The notes beneath the pieces are model-generated. The model saw nothing but the letters and a program-made list of their open reading frames with translations. It made no database searches and was not told where the DNA came from. Shown here in pieces: positions 1-8,333 of a stretch of DNA of 64,000 bases (the stretch's first letter is position 1; every line of letters starts with the position of its first letter). Origin of the DNA: Flavobacteriales bacterium (GTDB lineage: Bacteria; Bacteroidota; Bacteroidia; Flavobacteriales_D; Sanyastnellaceae); NCBI GenBank assembly GCA_022447625.1, contig JAKVAX010000002.1, forward strand, positions 186,001 through 250,000, given 5' to 3'. Made by a program: the position numbers and the translations under genes.

Positions 1-109
1 CATACAGGGGAACCTCAGACTCTGTGGGTTGATTTTCTGTTTGCGGAGAGGACGTTTCCGCGCATTGCGCGAAAAGAAGCAGGATAAATGATAAATACAG
101 CAGGCGCAT
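1..109 (-). CDS. N-terminal part of a probable lipoprotein (cut by window edge)
   Basis: An ATG at 109 on the minus strand opens 36 codons that run off the left edge. The product begins with a basic residue, a hydrophobic stretch (LLYLSFILLLFA) and a cysteine at residue 16, then a Ser/Thr/Pro/Glu-rich linker. This is the layout of a Bacteroidota lipoprotein signal peptide, although the FAQC lipobox is loose. It lies downstream of the tryptophan dioxygenase gene on the same strand, with a gap of 88 bases. The mature domain is outside the window, so no function can be given. Confidence 0.55.
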   Translation of the reverse strand, partial: MRLLYLSFILLLFAQCAETSSPQTENQPTESEVPLY

Positions 110-197
110 GCTTTTCCTAGGTTTCAAATAGGAAGCGTAATGTGGTTAAAAATAAGGCGGGCAGAGACTAAAAAATGTTAGCGCTTACGTTTTGAAT

Positions 198-1169
198 TCA
201 CTTTTTGAGGTTAACAATCACAGATTCTACCCATCCACGACCCCAATTATCGATTTCTTCTGCTGACCAAACTTCTTCAAAGAAGATCCGTTTTTGGAAG
301 CGAGGTGGTAGATACTTCTGCCAGTTTGTACCTCCTGTTGCTGCGATGTCTTCTGGAGCACGTTGCAGGTAGCGAACCGCAGATTTGTAGTGTGCCAGTG
401 GCCAGTTCACATTGACATTGGTATCCAGCCATTTCAAGCCCTCAATCAATGCCGGATCTTGTTGGTCGGCCTCTGGAAGTCGGCAAACCTGATCAATCAA
501 GGTGTTGCCGTATGCACGCTCAGCGAGCTCTATAAGGTCTTTGCTATACTTGATTTCGAATTGCTTCAGTGTCAACGTTTTTTCTCCAGACTGAAGCTCA
601 GTTGCTCCACGCTTCCAGTAAATGTGCTCGTACATCTGTGCAATGTTTTCTGCCTTGAAGTCAGCATTGTAACGATGACGTTCATCCTTGGCCACTAGGC
701 GATCAAAGCTGGTTGACCAAATCTCGATCATCCGGTATTGAGCCGATTGGAATCCACTGGCTGGCAGCAATGACATGCGGAACTTCAAGAACTGTTCGCG
801 CTCCATTCCATCAACCATAATGTCAAAGCTCTTGGTGAGGGCTTCAAAGTAACGGTTGATACGCTGTACACGCGCAACAAGGAACGCTTTGTCTAGATTT
901 TCACGGGATGCAATCTGTTCAAATTCATGCAACGTTAGCTTGAAATAAAGCTCCGTAATCTGATGGTACATGATGAAGATCTCCTCGTCTGGAAACGGGG
1001 TAATCGGACTTTGAAGACTGAGCAGGGTGTCTAGCTTGATGTACTCCCAATAAGTGAGGTAATCAGCATACAGTAAGCCGTCGAGGTACGACTCAAGGTC
1101 TTGCCCCATGGCGGCATATTTCGCCTGAAGCTGTTTAACCTTGTCAATGATATCAGGATTGAGTTCCAT
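198..1169 (-). CDS. kynA: Tryptophan 2,3-dioxygenase
   Basis: Haem enzyme that opens the indole ring of L-tryptophan with O2 to give N-formylkynurenine, the first step of the kynurenine pathway; cytosolic. The 323-residue product carries the family pattern: YADYLTYWEYIKLDTLL around residues 34-50, then HQITELYFK around 69-77 (substrate-pocket histidine and following helix), GFQSAQYRMIE near the middle, and a C-terminal PLAHYKSAVRYL segment with the likely proximal haem histidine followed by ATGGT, matching the conserved TGG of the family. The ATG at 1169 is the natural start. A RidA-family protein resembling 2-aminomuconate deaminase, a later enzyme of the same route, is encoded 4.4 kb away on the same strand, which supports a catabolic role. 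Confidence 0.9.
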   Translation of the reverse strand: MELNPDIIDKVKQLQAKYAAMGQDLESYLDGLLYADYLTYWEYIKLDTLLSLQSPITPFPDEEIFIMYHQITELYFKLTLHEFEQIASRENLDKAFLVARVQRINRYFEALTKSFDIMVDGMEREQFLKFRMSLLPASGFQSAQYRMIEIWSTSFDRLVAKDERHRYNADFKAENIAQMYEHIYWKRGATELQSGEKTLTLKQFEIKYSKDLIELAERAYGNTLIDQVCRLPEADQQDPALIEGLKWLDTNVNVNWPLAHYKSAVRYLQRAPEDIAATGGTNWQKYLPPRFQKRIFFEEVWSAEEIDNWGRGWVESVIVNLKK

Positions 1170-1221
1170 AGCAGGGTGCCGTTAGTAGTGCACCCCGCAA
1201 TTTAGTAAAAGCCGAATGCCT

Positions 1222-2043
1222 TTACTTGATCTTCGCGATGGGATTCATCAGGTTTTCGTAATCAACGACCTGCATCTTAACTGATCCCACGAGTAGGTCA
1301 GACTTCACTAAGATCGGAATCTTGTTGGCATCGTCTGTAATCCACACATGTAGATCGTCTTCTTCTTCCCAGATGCGTCCTTCCTGAATCACGGGCACGA
1401 ACTTCATACAACGGAATGTTCCTTTACGAAGCTTAATTTTCTCCGTCCCCACATACTTGATCTTCAATGGGTACACTTCACCGTCAACGAAGGTTTCGAT
1501 TTCGAAGGTGTCACCTTTGCGTACGTCGGATAAGTCGAGTGTACGCGCATAGTAGAAGGCTGAAAGCAAGTCTTGAATGAATTCAGGCGTGAAGTATTCC
1601 TCCTTCTCATGCGTGCGCAGGGCGCGTTTCTCAGGATGGAATTCATAGTCTTGGAAGATCTCATACCCTCCTTCGCTCACGTTGCGAATGAAGCGGTAAG
1701 GGAAGAGACCATTTTTATCTACATAAGTTTCATAACGGTCACGCACCTTAAACACCCAATCAAAGGCACCCAGGCTACGACCTGTTCCCACGATGTGGTA
1801 AGCAGGACGTCCGTTAAAGTCCCATTTCGAGTCTTTGACTTCGAGCACAGCCTCACCGGCATCTACGAATCCGTAGTGCACGCGATAGGTGAGTTTTTCT
1901 CCGGTTTGAAATGCTTGGTTTGTGACAGAACGCAGTTCGCCATTCTCCAAGGTGTCTAAATTTACCTTCGGTGGTTTCACGCCTTGAGCTGCTGCCAGCA
2001 ATGACATGAGTATAAAGGATGTAAGGGTTAAAAGCGTTTTCAT
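1222..2043 (-). CDS. DUF3108 domain secreted protein
   Basis: A 273-residue protein with a signal peptide (MKTLLTLTSFILMSLLAAAQ) followed by one DUF3108 domain. Recognisable family features are the opening GEKLTYRVHYGFVDAGEA strand pair, the VRDRYETYVDKNGLFPYRF segment and the closing VWITDDANKIPILVKSDLLVGS. Proteins of this family are periplasmic or outer-membrane-associated beta-structures of unknown function. The gene ends 52 bases before the dioxygenase start and may be co-transcribed with it, but nothing ties the two functions together. Confidence 0.8.
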   Translation of the reverse strand: MKTLLTLTSFILMSLLAAAQGVKPPKVNLDTLENGELRSVTNQAFQTGEKLTYRVHYGFVDAGEAVLEVKDSKWDFNGRPAYHIVGTGRSLGAFDWVFKVRDRYETYVDKNGLFPYRFIRNVSEGGYEIFQDYEFHPEKRALRTHEKEEYFTPEFIQDLLSAFYYARTLDLSDVRKGDTFEIETFVDGEVYPLKIKYVGTEKIKLRKGTFRCMKFVPVIQEGRIWEEEDDLHVWITDDANKIPILVKSDLLVGSVKMQVVDYENLMNPIAKIK

Positions 2044-2121
2044 AGTTCACTAGAAGCAAATGGTGTGCCACGTTTCTTATTCCACTAACGTGGGAACGGG
2101 CTTCGCCCTTATGTCTCAACA

Positions 2122-2147
2122 AAAAGAGGGGCCGAAGCCCCTCTTTT
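2122..2147 (-). terminator. Rho-independent terminator of the large T9SS repeat gene
   Basis: A perfect 10-bp stem (AAAAGAGGGG with CCCCTCTTTT) and a 6-base loop lies just beyond the stop of the 1102-residue protein gene and, on the minus strand, ends in a T-rich tract. Confidence 0.85.
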
Positions 2148-2161
2148 GATCTTATGCTCGA

Positions 2162-5100
2162 TTACTTCAGTTGTAATTCAATTGTCGCCTCTTCGCCTGT
2201 GGTCATGCGCTTCACTTTCAGCACATAGCCTCCAGCGGCAAGGTCTCCACGATTGAAAGTCCATTGATTATCTGTGTAGCTGTCAACGTTGATTACCTGG
2301 CGACCTGCTCCATCAAAGAGCGTGATCGACCAAGGACCGTTATCAGGGAGTTGCAATTCCGCGCTAGCGAAAACAGGATTAGGATAGAAGTTAGCCGAAA
2401 GCCCATCAACACCTAAGATGTTCGACGCTTGCACCCAGTCTTCATCAGAGAGAGCCATACAACCGTTGTCATTCGTTACTTCAACGCTGTAGTTGCCGTC
2501 TTCAACCGCCATGTAGGTCATGTCAGTTGCACCATCTATCGGCGCACCATTTAGGTACCATTGCCAAGCCGTTCCCGCGCTAGCGGTCAATTCAGGACCA
2601 TTCGAAGTGAAAGTAGCTTCAGGCAATTCGTAGACTTCTATTTGAAGCGACTGTTCCGTTTCACATAATGGATTCCCAGCCGTCAAGGTCAAGTTGAAGT
2701 TGCCTGTGAACTCAGGAGCGTAAACAACACTACCATCCGTACCAATCTCTTCGCCGTCGTAATTCCAGCTCCAGTATGTCACGTGTGGGTGATCAGCCAC
2801 TGCAGTGAACTCATCACCTAGACAGATGCTTGGGTTCGCCGCGAAGATGGCCTCTTGACCACACTCGTAAATCGTGTGAACGTAGGTATTCGTTACGATG
2901 GCTGGATTAGAGTCGAAGAAGATGTGCGCAGTATTTTCAAGCGTTGTATTCGGCGCCAATTCAGGAAGCGGGATGATTCGGTAAGTCACGAAACCAATCG
3001 AACCTACAGGGTCACTTGCCGAATCAGGAAGCTGGATATTCTCGAAGGTGAAGGTCAACTCACGTGACACGGGATCAAGTACCGTCATCATGTCGTGAGA
3101 GTGCGCTACTACGTCGAATGAAGCCAAATCAAAGTCGATATCCAGTGTATCCACCAAGGTCACCAAACCAGCAGGGGCATTTCCTGTGTTCTGGAAACGA
3201 ATGGTGTAATCAATTGGTGTTTCATTCAGGATGAAGTGCTGATCTGTGTAGCCTTCAGGCATCGCCTGCTTGTCGTTCGGATCGTATGCACAAGTCACCT
3301 CGTCAGTCGTAGAATCGGTACCGAAAGCTACTACTTCTTCTCCTTCAACCGCCAATGCAGTCACGTTGTTGGTAACGAATTCATCGATGTACTCAACCGC
3401 AGGTCCGTTCAAGGTGAAGAAGAATGACATTGATTGCCAGGCAGCAAGGTCTGTGTAGTTGATCAAAACAACGTTGTCGGTTACTTCAGCATCAAAGCCA
3501 ATTGGAGAGAACCCTTGGTAAAGTGGGTCAAACTCCAATTCAACCGTGCCGTTCAGCACTTGATTACCAGTGTTGTAAATCGTAATCCAGTTAAACTCTT
3601 CGTCACCGTTACACGGAACACCTCCGAAAGAGGTCATATAGACATCAATTTCGGTAACAGCATCATCGTTGGACACCCCAAAGTCAATGTTTGAAGATCC
3701 ATTAGAGTCAAATAAATCGGTGGTTACAGGGTTTGCGGTTGTGTTTATTGGGAAAGCCTCTAAGTATTCTAGGGTTAGCGTGTAGGTCATAGACTCTACC
3801 TCACCAAACGAGTAGTAGCCGTTGGCATCAGTAATAGCAATCAACCCTCCTGGCTCCAGCGTAACCAATACGCCCTCTATACCGTAGTCGAACATCGAGT
3901 CGAATTGACCATTCGCATTGGCGTCGTAGAATACAGATCCATCCATTTCGTAAATACAGCTGCCATCATCACTATTCGCTTGTGGATCGTAGTTGTCTCC
4001 TTCAGGGTCAGTACAACCGCTGTAGATACAATCAGTGGTGAAGGTCGCATCAGGATTGTAATTGTCAGCATTAGGATCATCACACCCAGGGATGCAGTCT
4101 TCACCTTCAGAAACCTCGAAATCAAGTGCTCCAGCACCCTCAATGAAGACGATTTCACCACCTGTACATTCGATTGAAGTGATATTCTCCATATCGAACA
4201 TTCCACCACCGGTGTTGATGATGTATGTTCCATTTGGCAAACAGTGGAAGTTGTATCCAAAGGAGAACCCATCTCCAAATTGTGCGTTGTCTAGACCCCC
4301 AAAAGCAACAAGGTTGTCGTCTGCATCGTGGATAGTATAGGTAGCTCCGTTCCAACCGTCACCAAAGGTGTCGACCATGTTCACGGCGATGATTTGTCCG
4401 TCACAGTCGTACTGACATGAACCGTCGTCATCGGTTGATTGCGGGTTGTAGTTCCATGCTTCAGGGTCAGTACATCCGAAGTACTCACAGCTGCCATCGT
4501 CTTCTACAACTTCGGGGTCATAGTTTCCTGCAAATGGATCCATACATCCGGCGTATTGACAAGACTCGTCGTCAACCGTTGCGTCTTCATCGTAGTTGAT
4601 TGCTTCTTCGTCCATGCATCCCGGACATAGATCAGCACACGAACCATCACTAATCGTTGCGTCTTCATCGTAGTTACAGGCTTCAGGATCGGTACATCCG
4701 GCACAAGTATCATAGTTACAAATCGCGTTGTCGTAGACTTCCGCATCAGGGTCGTAGTTACACGCTCCCTCTTCTCCACAAGCGGCACCTTCATAGACGA
4801 GGCCAATTTCTGGAGCTACGATGTTCTCCATGAGCCCATCGGTACAAGTTAGGTCGTCGTTCCAGAGGTAGAGGGTAGATGTGTTGAATAACCCTCCTGA
4901 ATTTACCTGGATGTTGATGCGGAACGACAGCACCCCGTCAGTGGTAAATTGCCCAAGAAGGACACGATTGTCGATTCCCGTAGGGAAAGTGGCGGGTGAA
5001 GTTTCATTGGCAAACCAAGCTCCGTCTTCGATTTCAAGGTTGGTTCCGTTCGGATCCTGAAGTGAAGGAGTGAAAGGGTCAAGCGGCAACGAAGCCACGG

Positions 5101-5470
5101 TGTTGACATCTGCTGATCCAGCGCCTTCTGAATTATCAGCACCTATTGTTACCCATGAATCAGCTTCAAGCGATGGGAATAGCTGGTATAACAGCGGCTG
5201 GACAACGGCGCCATTAAACCCCCCGAGCGGGTCGTTATAAAAGGAGGTGGTTGTGGATACATCAAGAGGTGAGCACTCTACTGCAAACACAGCTATAATA
5301 CGATCTGCGGGATTTTGTGTACGAGCGAAAACTCGATAAATCGTGTGCCCTTCAGGCACTGTAGATGTTTCTAGGGTTGGAGTGTACTCTTCAACAATGA
5401 CATCCTGTAATTGCGCTGTAGAAAAGAGCGCACATAGGCATGCTATTAAAGACAAATAGTACTTGGTCAT
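2162..5470 (-). CDS. Large secreted GCTDP-repeat protein with SdrD-B, DUF7619-like and T9SS type A sorting domains
   Basis: An 1102-residue surface protein. In order: signal peptide ending in STAQ (1-20); an N-terminal domain to about 230; five Cys-bounded repeats of the GCTDP...NYDP...DDGSC type (about 235-355); one DTFGDGWNGA module (about 356-460); two more repeats; an SdrD-B-like segment (SVFYDANANGQFD, about 512-600); a DUF11-like region; the YDPNDKQAMPEGY module seen in Bacteroidota surface proteins (DUF7619-like, about 735-870); Ig/PKD-like segments with a QWYLNGAPIDGAT motif; and a T9SS type A sorting domain (NFYPNPV... to the C-terminal ELQLK). It should be exported by T9SS and anchored or released at the surface. 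The stop-interrupted protein at 21-25 kb shares the second half of this architecture. Two copies of the TTCCGCGYTAGCGAA motif (2357, 2573) fall in its C-terminal part. Ligand unknown. Confidence 0.85.
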   Translation of the reverse strand: MTKYYLSLIACLCALFSTAQLQDVIVEEYTPTLETSTVPEGHTIYRVFARTQNPADRIIAVFAVECSPLDVSTTTSFYNDPLGGFNGAVVQPLLYQLFPSLEADSWVTIGADNSEGAGSADVNTVASLPLDPFTPSLQDPNGTNLEIEDGAWFANETSPATFPTGIDNRVLLGQFTTDGVLSFRINIQVNSGGLFNTSTLYLWNDDLTCTDGLMENIVAPEIGLVYEGAACGEEGACNYDPDAEVYDNAICNYDTCAGCTDPEACNYDEDATISDGSCADLCPGCMDEEAINYDEDATVDDESCQYAGCMDPFAGNYDPEVVEDDGSCEYFGCTDPEAWNYNPQSTDDDGSCQYDCDGQIIAVNMVDTFGDGWNGATYTIHDADDNLVAFGGLDNAQFGDGFSFGYNFHCLPNGTYIINTGGGMFDMENITSIECTGGEIVFIEGAGALDFEVSEGEDCIPGCDDPNADNYNPDATFTTDCIYSGCTDPEGDNYDPQANSDDGSCIYEMDGSVFYDANANGQFDSMFDYGIEGVLVTLEPGGLIAITDANGYYSFGEVESMTYTLTLEYLEAFPINTTANPVTTDLFDSNGSSNIDFGVSNDDAVTEIDVYMTSFGGVPCNGDEEFNWITIYNTGNQVLNGTVELEFDPLYQGFSPIGFDAEVTDNVVLINYTDLAAWQSMSFFFTLNGPAVEYIDEFVTNNVTALAVEGEEVVAFGTDSTTDEVTCAYDPNDKQAMPEGYTDQHFILNETPIDYTIRFQNTGNAPAGLVTLVDTLDIDFDLASFDVVAHSHDMMTVLDPVSRELTFTFENIQLPDSASDPVGSIGFVTYRIIPLPELAPNTTLENTAHIFFDSNPAIVTNTYVHTIYECGQEAIFAANPSICLGDEFTAVADHPHVTYWSWNYDGEEIGTDGSVVYAPEFTGNFNLTLTAGNPLCETEQSLQIEVYELPEATFTSNGPELTASAGTAWQWYLNGAPIDGATDMTYMAVEDGNYSVEVTNDNGCMALSDEDWVQASNILGVDGLSANFYPNPVFASAELQLPDNGPWSITLFDGAGRQVINVDSYTDNQWTFNRGDLAAGGYVLKVKRMTTGEEATIELQLK
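2357..2371 (+). repeat. Dispersed 15-bp motif, copy 1 (exact)
   Basis: TTCCGCGCTAGCGAA, a full match to the consensus. It lies inside the T9SS repeat gene, antisense to it, and is read there as Phe-Ala-Ser-Ala-Glu. Confidence 0.8.
2573..2587 (+). repeat. Dispersed 15-bp motif, copy 2 (degenerate)
   Basis: TCCCGCGCTAGCGGT keeps the 11-base core CCGCGCTAGCG and differs at three outer positions. It is read in the gene as Thr-Ala-Ser-Ala-Gly, the same codon frame as copy 1. Confidence 0.6.
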
Positions 5471-5550
5471 AGCTTAAGGTGTTGATGTTGAGCATCTAAG
5501 CTAATCTTTTTCCACGAGTCGTCAACCGCTTGTTACGGAAAATTGAAGCT

Positions 5551-5979
5551 TTATACCGTTGCGACGCACTTCAGCTCAATCGCAATCGGCGTAGGAAGAC
5601 TGTTGATTTCAACAGTGGTGCGGCACGGTTGATTCTCCTTGAAATATTCGGCGTAGATGCGGTTGAATGTTTTGAAGTCGCGTTTCATGTCGACGAGGAA
5701 AACGGTCACATCCACAAGCTTATCCCATGACGAGCCTGAGGCTTCGAGAATCTTCTTGACATTGTTGAACACCGAATGCACCTGCGCTTCGAAATCAAAT
5801 TCCTCAAAATTTCCGTTGTGGTCAAGTTTCAACCCAGGCACACTGCTGTCGTGAGTTCCAGAACCAGCTTCACGTGGTCCAACACCTGATAGAAATAGCA
5901 AATCACTAACACGACGTGCATGTGGGTATAGGCCTACGGGTTTAGGGGCGTCTGAAGTATTGATTTTTTCGTTGCTCAT
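5551..5979 (-). CDS. RidA family protein, probable 2-aminomuconate deaminase
   Basis: A 142-residue cytosolic protein of the RidA/YjgF/UK114 fold. The match is to the branch containing 2-aminomuconate deaminase of bacterial tryptophan and nitrobenzoate catabolism: SDAPKPVGLYPHARRV at the start, then FLSGVGPREAG, the VFLVDMKRDFKTFNRIYAEYF segment, and the end CRTTVEINSLPTPIAIELK with the conserved family arginine. That enzyme hydrolyses 2-aminomuconate to 4-oxalocrotonate and ammonia. With the tryptophan dioxygenase at 198-1169 it suggests a full kynurenine breakdown route whose other genes lie elsewhere. General RidA enamine/imine deaminase activity remains the alternative. A copy of the dispersed motif lies 10 bases upstream of the ATG. 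Confidence 0.85.
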   Translation of the reverse strand: MSNEKINTSDAPKPVGLYPHARRVSDLLFLSGVGPREAGSGTHDSSVPGLKLDHNGNFEEFDFEAQVHSVFNNVKKILEASGSSWDKLVDVTVFLVDMKRDFKTFNRIYAEYFKENQPCRTTVEINSLPTPIAIELKCVATV

Positions 5980-5988
5980 AATGCTTTT

Positions 5989-6003
5989 CTCGCTAGCGCG
6001 GAA
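5989..6003 (-). repeat. Dispersed 15-bp motif, copy 3 (intergenic)
   Basis: On the plus strand the sequence is CTCGCTAGCGCGGAA, so the consensus reads on the minus strand with 14 of 15 matches. It sits 10 bases upstream of the RidA-family start codon, in the leader or promoter region. Confidence 0.75.
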
Positions 6004-6142
6004 TCGGTTCCGCAGGGTTGACGAAGGAAATAAGAATAGTTGTACAAAGCAATTTCAAAGGGAGATATTCATTTACGTAAGACATTTCCTACAAGAATAC
6101 TTACTTGCTAGACTACGGCGAATCCTAGGAATTTAATCGAAC

Positions 6143-6160
6143 TTAGGGTCGGCACCCTAA
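6143..6160. promoter_or_regulatory. Perfect palindrome in intergenic region, possible operator
   Basis: TTAGGGT-CGGC-ACCCTAA is a perfect 7-bp inverted repeat with a 4-base spacer, placed between two divergent units (RidA-like protein and the micro-ORF/aminopeptidase). An A-rich run follows on the plus strand, so on the minus strand the hairpin is preceded, not followed, by Ts; it is not a normal terminator for either direction. An operator or 5' leader hairpin is the better guess. The rest of the 357-base gap 5980-6336 holds only the motif copy at 5989 and the micro-ORF at 6186. Confidence 0.35.
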
Positions 6161-6185
6161 AATTGTAAGAAAAAAAAGCACCAGC

Positions 6186-6272
6186 ATGTTTAGAATTCTC
6201 AACGTTTTGAGGGAAGCTGACCAATGGTTCAATTCTCGTTTTGGATGGTTCTTCACCAACGGGAATAAGTAG
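6186..6272 (+). CDS. Candidate 28-residue microprotein
   Basis: ATG at 6186 to TAG at 6270-6272 encodes a short amphipathic, tryptophan/phenylalanine-rich peptide beginning MFRILNVLREADQWF and ending RFGWFFTNGNK. An A-rich tract lies immediately upstream, where Bacteroidota ribosome-binding regions usually are A-rich. The gap to the aminopeptidase start is 64 bases. The composition (one charged helix, then an aromatic FGWFF segment and a polar tail) is not what random intergenic DNA would give and resembles very small membrane-associated proteins. I do not recognise a named family, so this is a candidate only. Confidence 0.45.
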   Translation: MFRILNVLREADQWFNSRFGWFFTNGNK

Positions 6273-6336
6273 TATCGCCTCCAGAAAAGTTTCCTGATCC
6301 GTGTGGCATGTGTAACTTAGCCCAAAACCAAGTTAC

Positions 6337-7626
6337 ATGCGCTATCAAATCCTGCCATCGGATCTATATATCCATAACCGCCAACGGTTCGTCAAAGAAA
6401 TGAAGCCGGGTGGTCTTGCTGTCTTCTTTAGTAACGACATCATGCCTACCAGCGCAGATGGAACCATGCCATTCAAACAAGCCACTGATATTCTTCACCT
6501 CACCGGAGCTGATCAAGAAGAAAGTATTGTGATCCTCTTCCCTGGAGCGCACAATCCTCGCCACCGTGAGATTCTCTTCGTTCGCGAAACGAATGAAGAA
6601 ATCGCGATTTGGGAAGGTGCCAAACTAACCAAGGAGCAAGCACGTGAGCTATCAGGTATTCAGTCTGTACACTGGACTACCGACTTTGAAAAGATTCTAC
6701 ACACCCTATTGGCAGAGGCTTCAAGCGTCTACTTAAACAACAATGAGCACACGCGTGCCTCGATTGAGGTAGAGACACGCACAGCACGTTACAACAAGTG
6801 GATTCGCGAAACTTACCCTAACCACGAAATTGACCGCAGTGCCCCAATTATGCACCGCATTCGTGCAGTGAAGCACCAGCATGAGATCGATCAAATGCAA
6901 CGCGCATGTGACATTACCAAAGCTGGATTTGAGCGTGTGCTGAAGTTTGTGAAGCCTGGTGTCATGGAATATGAAATTGAAGCGGAGTTTGCACACGAAT
7001 TCTTGCGCAACGGTTCTCGTGGCTTTGCTTACACGCCAATTATCGCCAGTGGTTTCAACGCCTGTGTGCTTCACTACATCGAGAACGATGCGAAGTGCCA
7101 CGATGGAGATGTAATCTTGATGGATGTTGGTTGTGAGTACGGAAACTACGCCTCAGACATGACCCGCTGTATTCCAGTAAGCGGACGATTCACAGACCGT
7201 CAGAAAGCAGTATATAACTCGGTGTACAGCGTAATGCAAGATTGTATGAAGCTGTTACGTCCAGGCGTGTCACTGCATGATTACCACCGAGAGGTAGGTG
7301 AGCTGATGACGAAGCAGCTACTTGACCTTGGGTTGATCGACAAGCACGACGTAGAAAAGCAAAACCCAGATTGGCCAGCATACAAGAAGTACTTCATGCA
7401 CGGTACAAGCCACTTTATCGGACTAGACGTTCACGATTACGGGCTATGGCATGAGCCAATTCAGGCAGGAAATGTGTTTACTGTGGAGCCAGGTATCTAC
7501 ATCCGTGAAGAGAATCTCGGAATTCGATTGGAAAATGACATCGTGATTACCAAAGACGGATACCACGATTTGATGAGCAGCATTCCGTTGGAAGCTGATC
7601 ACATTGAAGAGATCATGAACAGCTAA
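6337..7626 (+). CDS. pepP: Xaa-Pro aminopeptidase (aminopeptidase P, M24B)
   Basis: Cytosolic dinuclear-metal peptidase that removes an N-terminal residue preceding proline. The 429-residue protein has an AMP_N domain (about 1-150) and a pita-bread M24 catalytic domain. The five metal ligands are visible in order: Asp in ILMDVGCEYGNYA and Asp in SDMTRC, His in MHGTSHFIGLDVHDYG, Glu in VEPGIYI, and Glu in IRLENDIVIT. The length matches the aminopeptidase P family. The ATG at 6337 gives the expected AMP_N start. It is convergent with miaE, and a hairpin terminator follows the stop. Confidence 0.92.
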   Translation: MRYQILPSDLYIHNRQRFVKEMKPGGLAVFFSNDIMPTSADGTMPFKQATDILHLTGADQEESIVILFPGAHNPRHREILFVRETNEEIAIWEGAKLTKEQARELSGIQSVHWTTDFEKILHTLLAEASSVYLNNNEHTRASIEVETRTARYNKWIRETYPNHEIDRSAPIMHRIRAVKHQHEIDQMQRACDITKAGFERVLKFVKPGVMEYEIEAEFAHEFLRNGSRGFAYTPIIASGFNACVLHYIENDAKCHDGDVILMDVGCEYGNYASDMTRCIPVSGRFTDRQKAVYNSVYSVMQDCMKLLRPGVSLHDYHREVGELMTKQLLDLGLIDKHDVEKQNPDWPAYKKYFMHGTSHFIGLDVHDYGLWHEPIQAGNVFTVEPGIYIREENLGIRLENDIVITKDGYHDLMSSIPLEADHIEEIMNS

Positions 7627-7652
7627 AAATCAGCTGAAACCATATTGAAGGG

Positions 7653-7686
7653 AACGATACGTTTAACCGTGTATCGTTTCTTTTTT
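7653..7686 (+). terminator. Terminator of the aminopeptidase gene
   Basis: AACGATAC and GTATCGTT form an 8-bp stem with a 10-base loop, followed on the plus strand by a run TTTCTTTTTT. The structure overlaps the stop codon of the convergent miaE gene. Confidence 0.75.
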
Positions 7687-8265
7687 GCCGTAATTCTCCA
7701 TCAAGGCTCCTTCAAAATCAAGGAACTCTTGCCAGCGCTTATCCACGTCAACGCCTTCTCCGTACTTGCGCGCGAAGGTGATGAAGGTCGTGTAATGGTT
7801 TGCTTCGCTGATCATCAATTCGCGGTAGAATTCGCGTAGATCCTCATCTTCCATTTCTTCGCTCAAGATGCGGAAACGCTCACAGCTACGTGCTTCAATC
7901 ATAGCAGCAAAGAGCAGGCTTTCTACGAGCTGCTGCGGACGTGAGCCGCCTGTCTTGATAAATTTAGCCAGGTCGCGTACGTAAGGGTCTTTGCGCTCAA
8001 ACCCGAGCTGTAGTCCGCGCTCTTTGATCTTGGCGTGTACCATTCCAAAGTGCTCCATTTCCTCTAGAGAAATCTTAGTGAGCTCCTCCACTAAGTCTTC
8101 GTGTTCTGGGAAGCGTACAATGGTAGAAATTGCATTCGAAGCCGCCTTCTGTTCGCACCATGCGTGGTCAGTAAGGATCTCAGAAATATTCTTCTCCACA
8201 ATGTTCACCCATCGAGGGTCAGTAGCGAGCCTCAATCCGAGCATGACTTTTTCTTGCTTTTCCAT
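7663..8265 (-). CDS. miaE: tRNA-(ms2io6A)-hydroxylase MiaE-like
   Basis: Non-haem diiron monooxygenase of the MiaE family, which hydroxylates the isopentenyl side chain of ms2i6A37 in tRNA. Ferritin-like ligands can be seen: Glu in the first helix (VEKNISEILTDHAWCEQKAA), the EEMEHF pair (Glu and His), Glu in AAMIEARSCERF, and a second E..H pair in SEANHYTTF. The reading frame stays open to 8298, but the upstream ATG lies inside the terminator hairpin of the neighbouring gene, so the ATG at 8265 (MEKQEKVMLGL, 200 residues) is chosen; it also fits the family's usual MLGLRL...DPRWV opening. Confidence 0.88.
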   Translation of the reverse strand: MEKQEKVMLGLRLATDPRWVNIVEKNISEILTDHAWCEQKAASNAISTIVRFPEHEDLVEELTKISLEEMEHFGMVHAKIKERGLQLGFERKDPYVRDLAKFIKTGGSRPQQLVESLLFAAMIEARSCERFRILSEEMEDEDLREFYRELMISEANHYTTFITFARKYGEGVDVDKRWQEFLDFEGALMENYGKKETIHG

Positions 8266-8282
8266 AGCTGCAAAATTAGTAC

Positions 8283-8309
8283 AAAAAAAGCCCCGCATTT
8301 GCGGGGCTT
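8283..8309 (-). terminator. Terminator of the 8334-9155 gene
   Basis: A 9-bp GC-rich stem (AAGCCCCGC with GCGGGGCTT, loop ATTT) at 8288-8309 is followed on the minus strand by a T run at 8283-8287. A smaller hairpin (GAGCC...GGCTC type) lies just before it. Confidence 0.9.
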
Positions 8310-8333
8310 GAATGAGCCGAAGCTCAGAAAGTC

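Noticed and set aside
56-75. TTCCGCGCATTGCGCGAAAA near the left edge as a motif variant
   Set aside because: It shares the two ends but has a three-base longer centre and a different core; chance similarity cannot be excluded.
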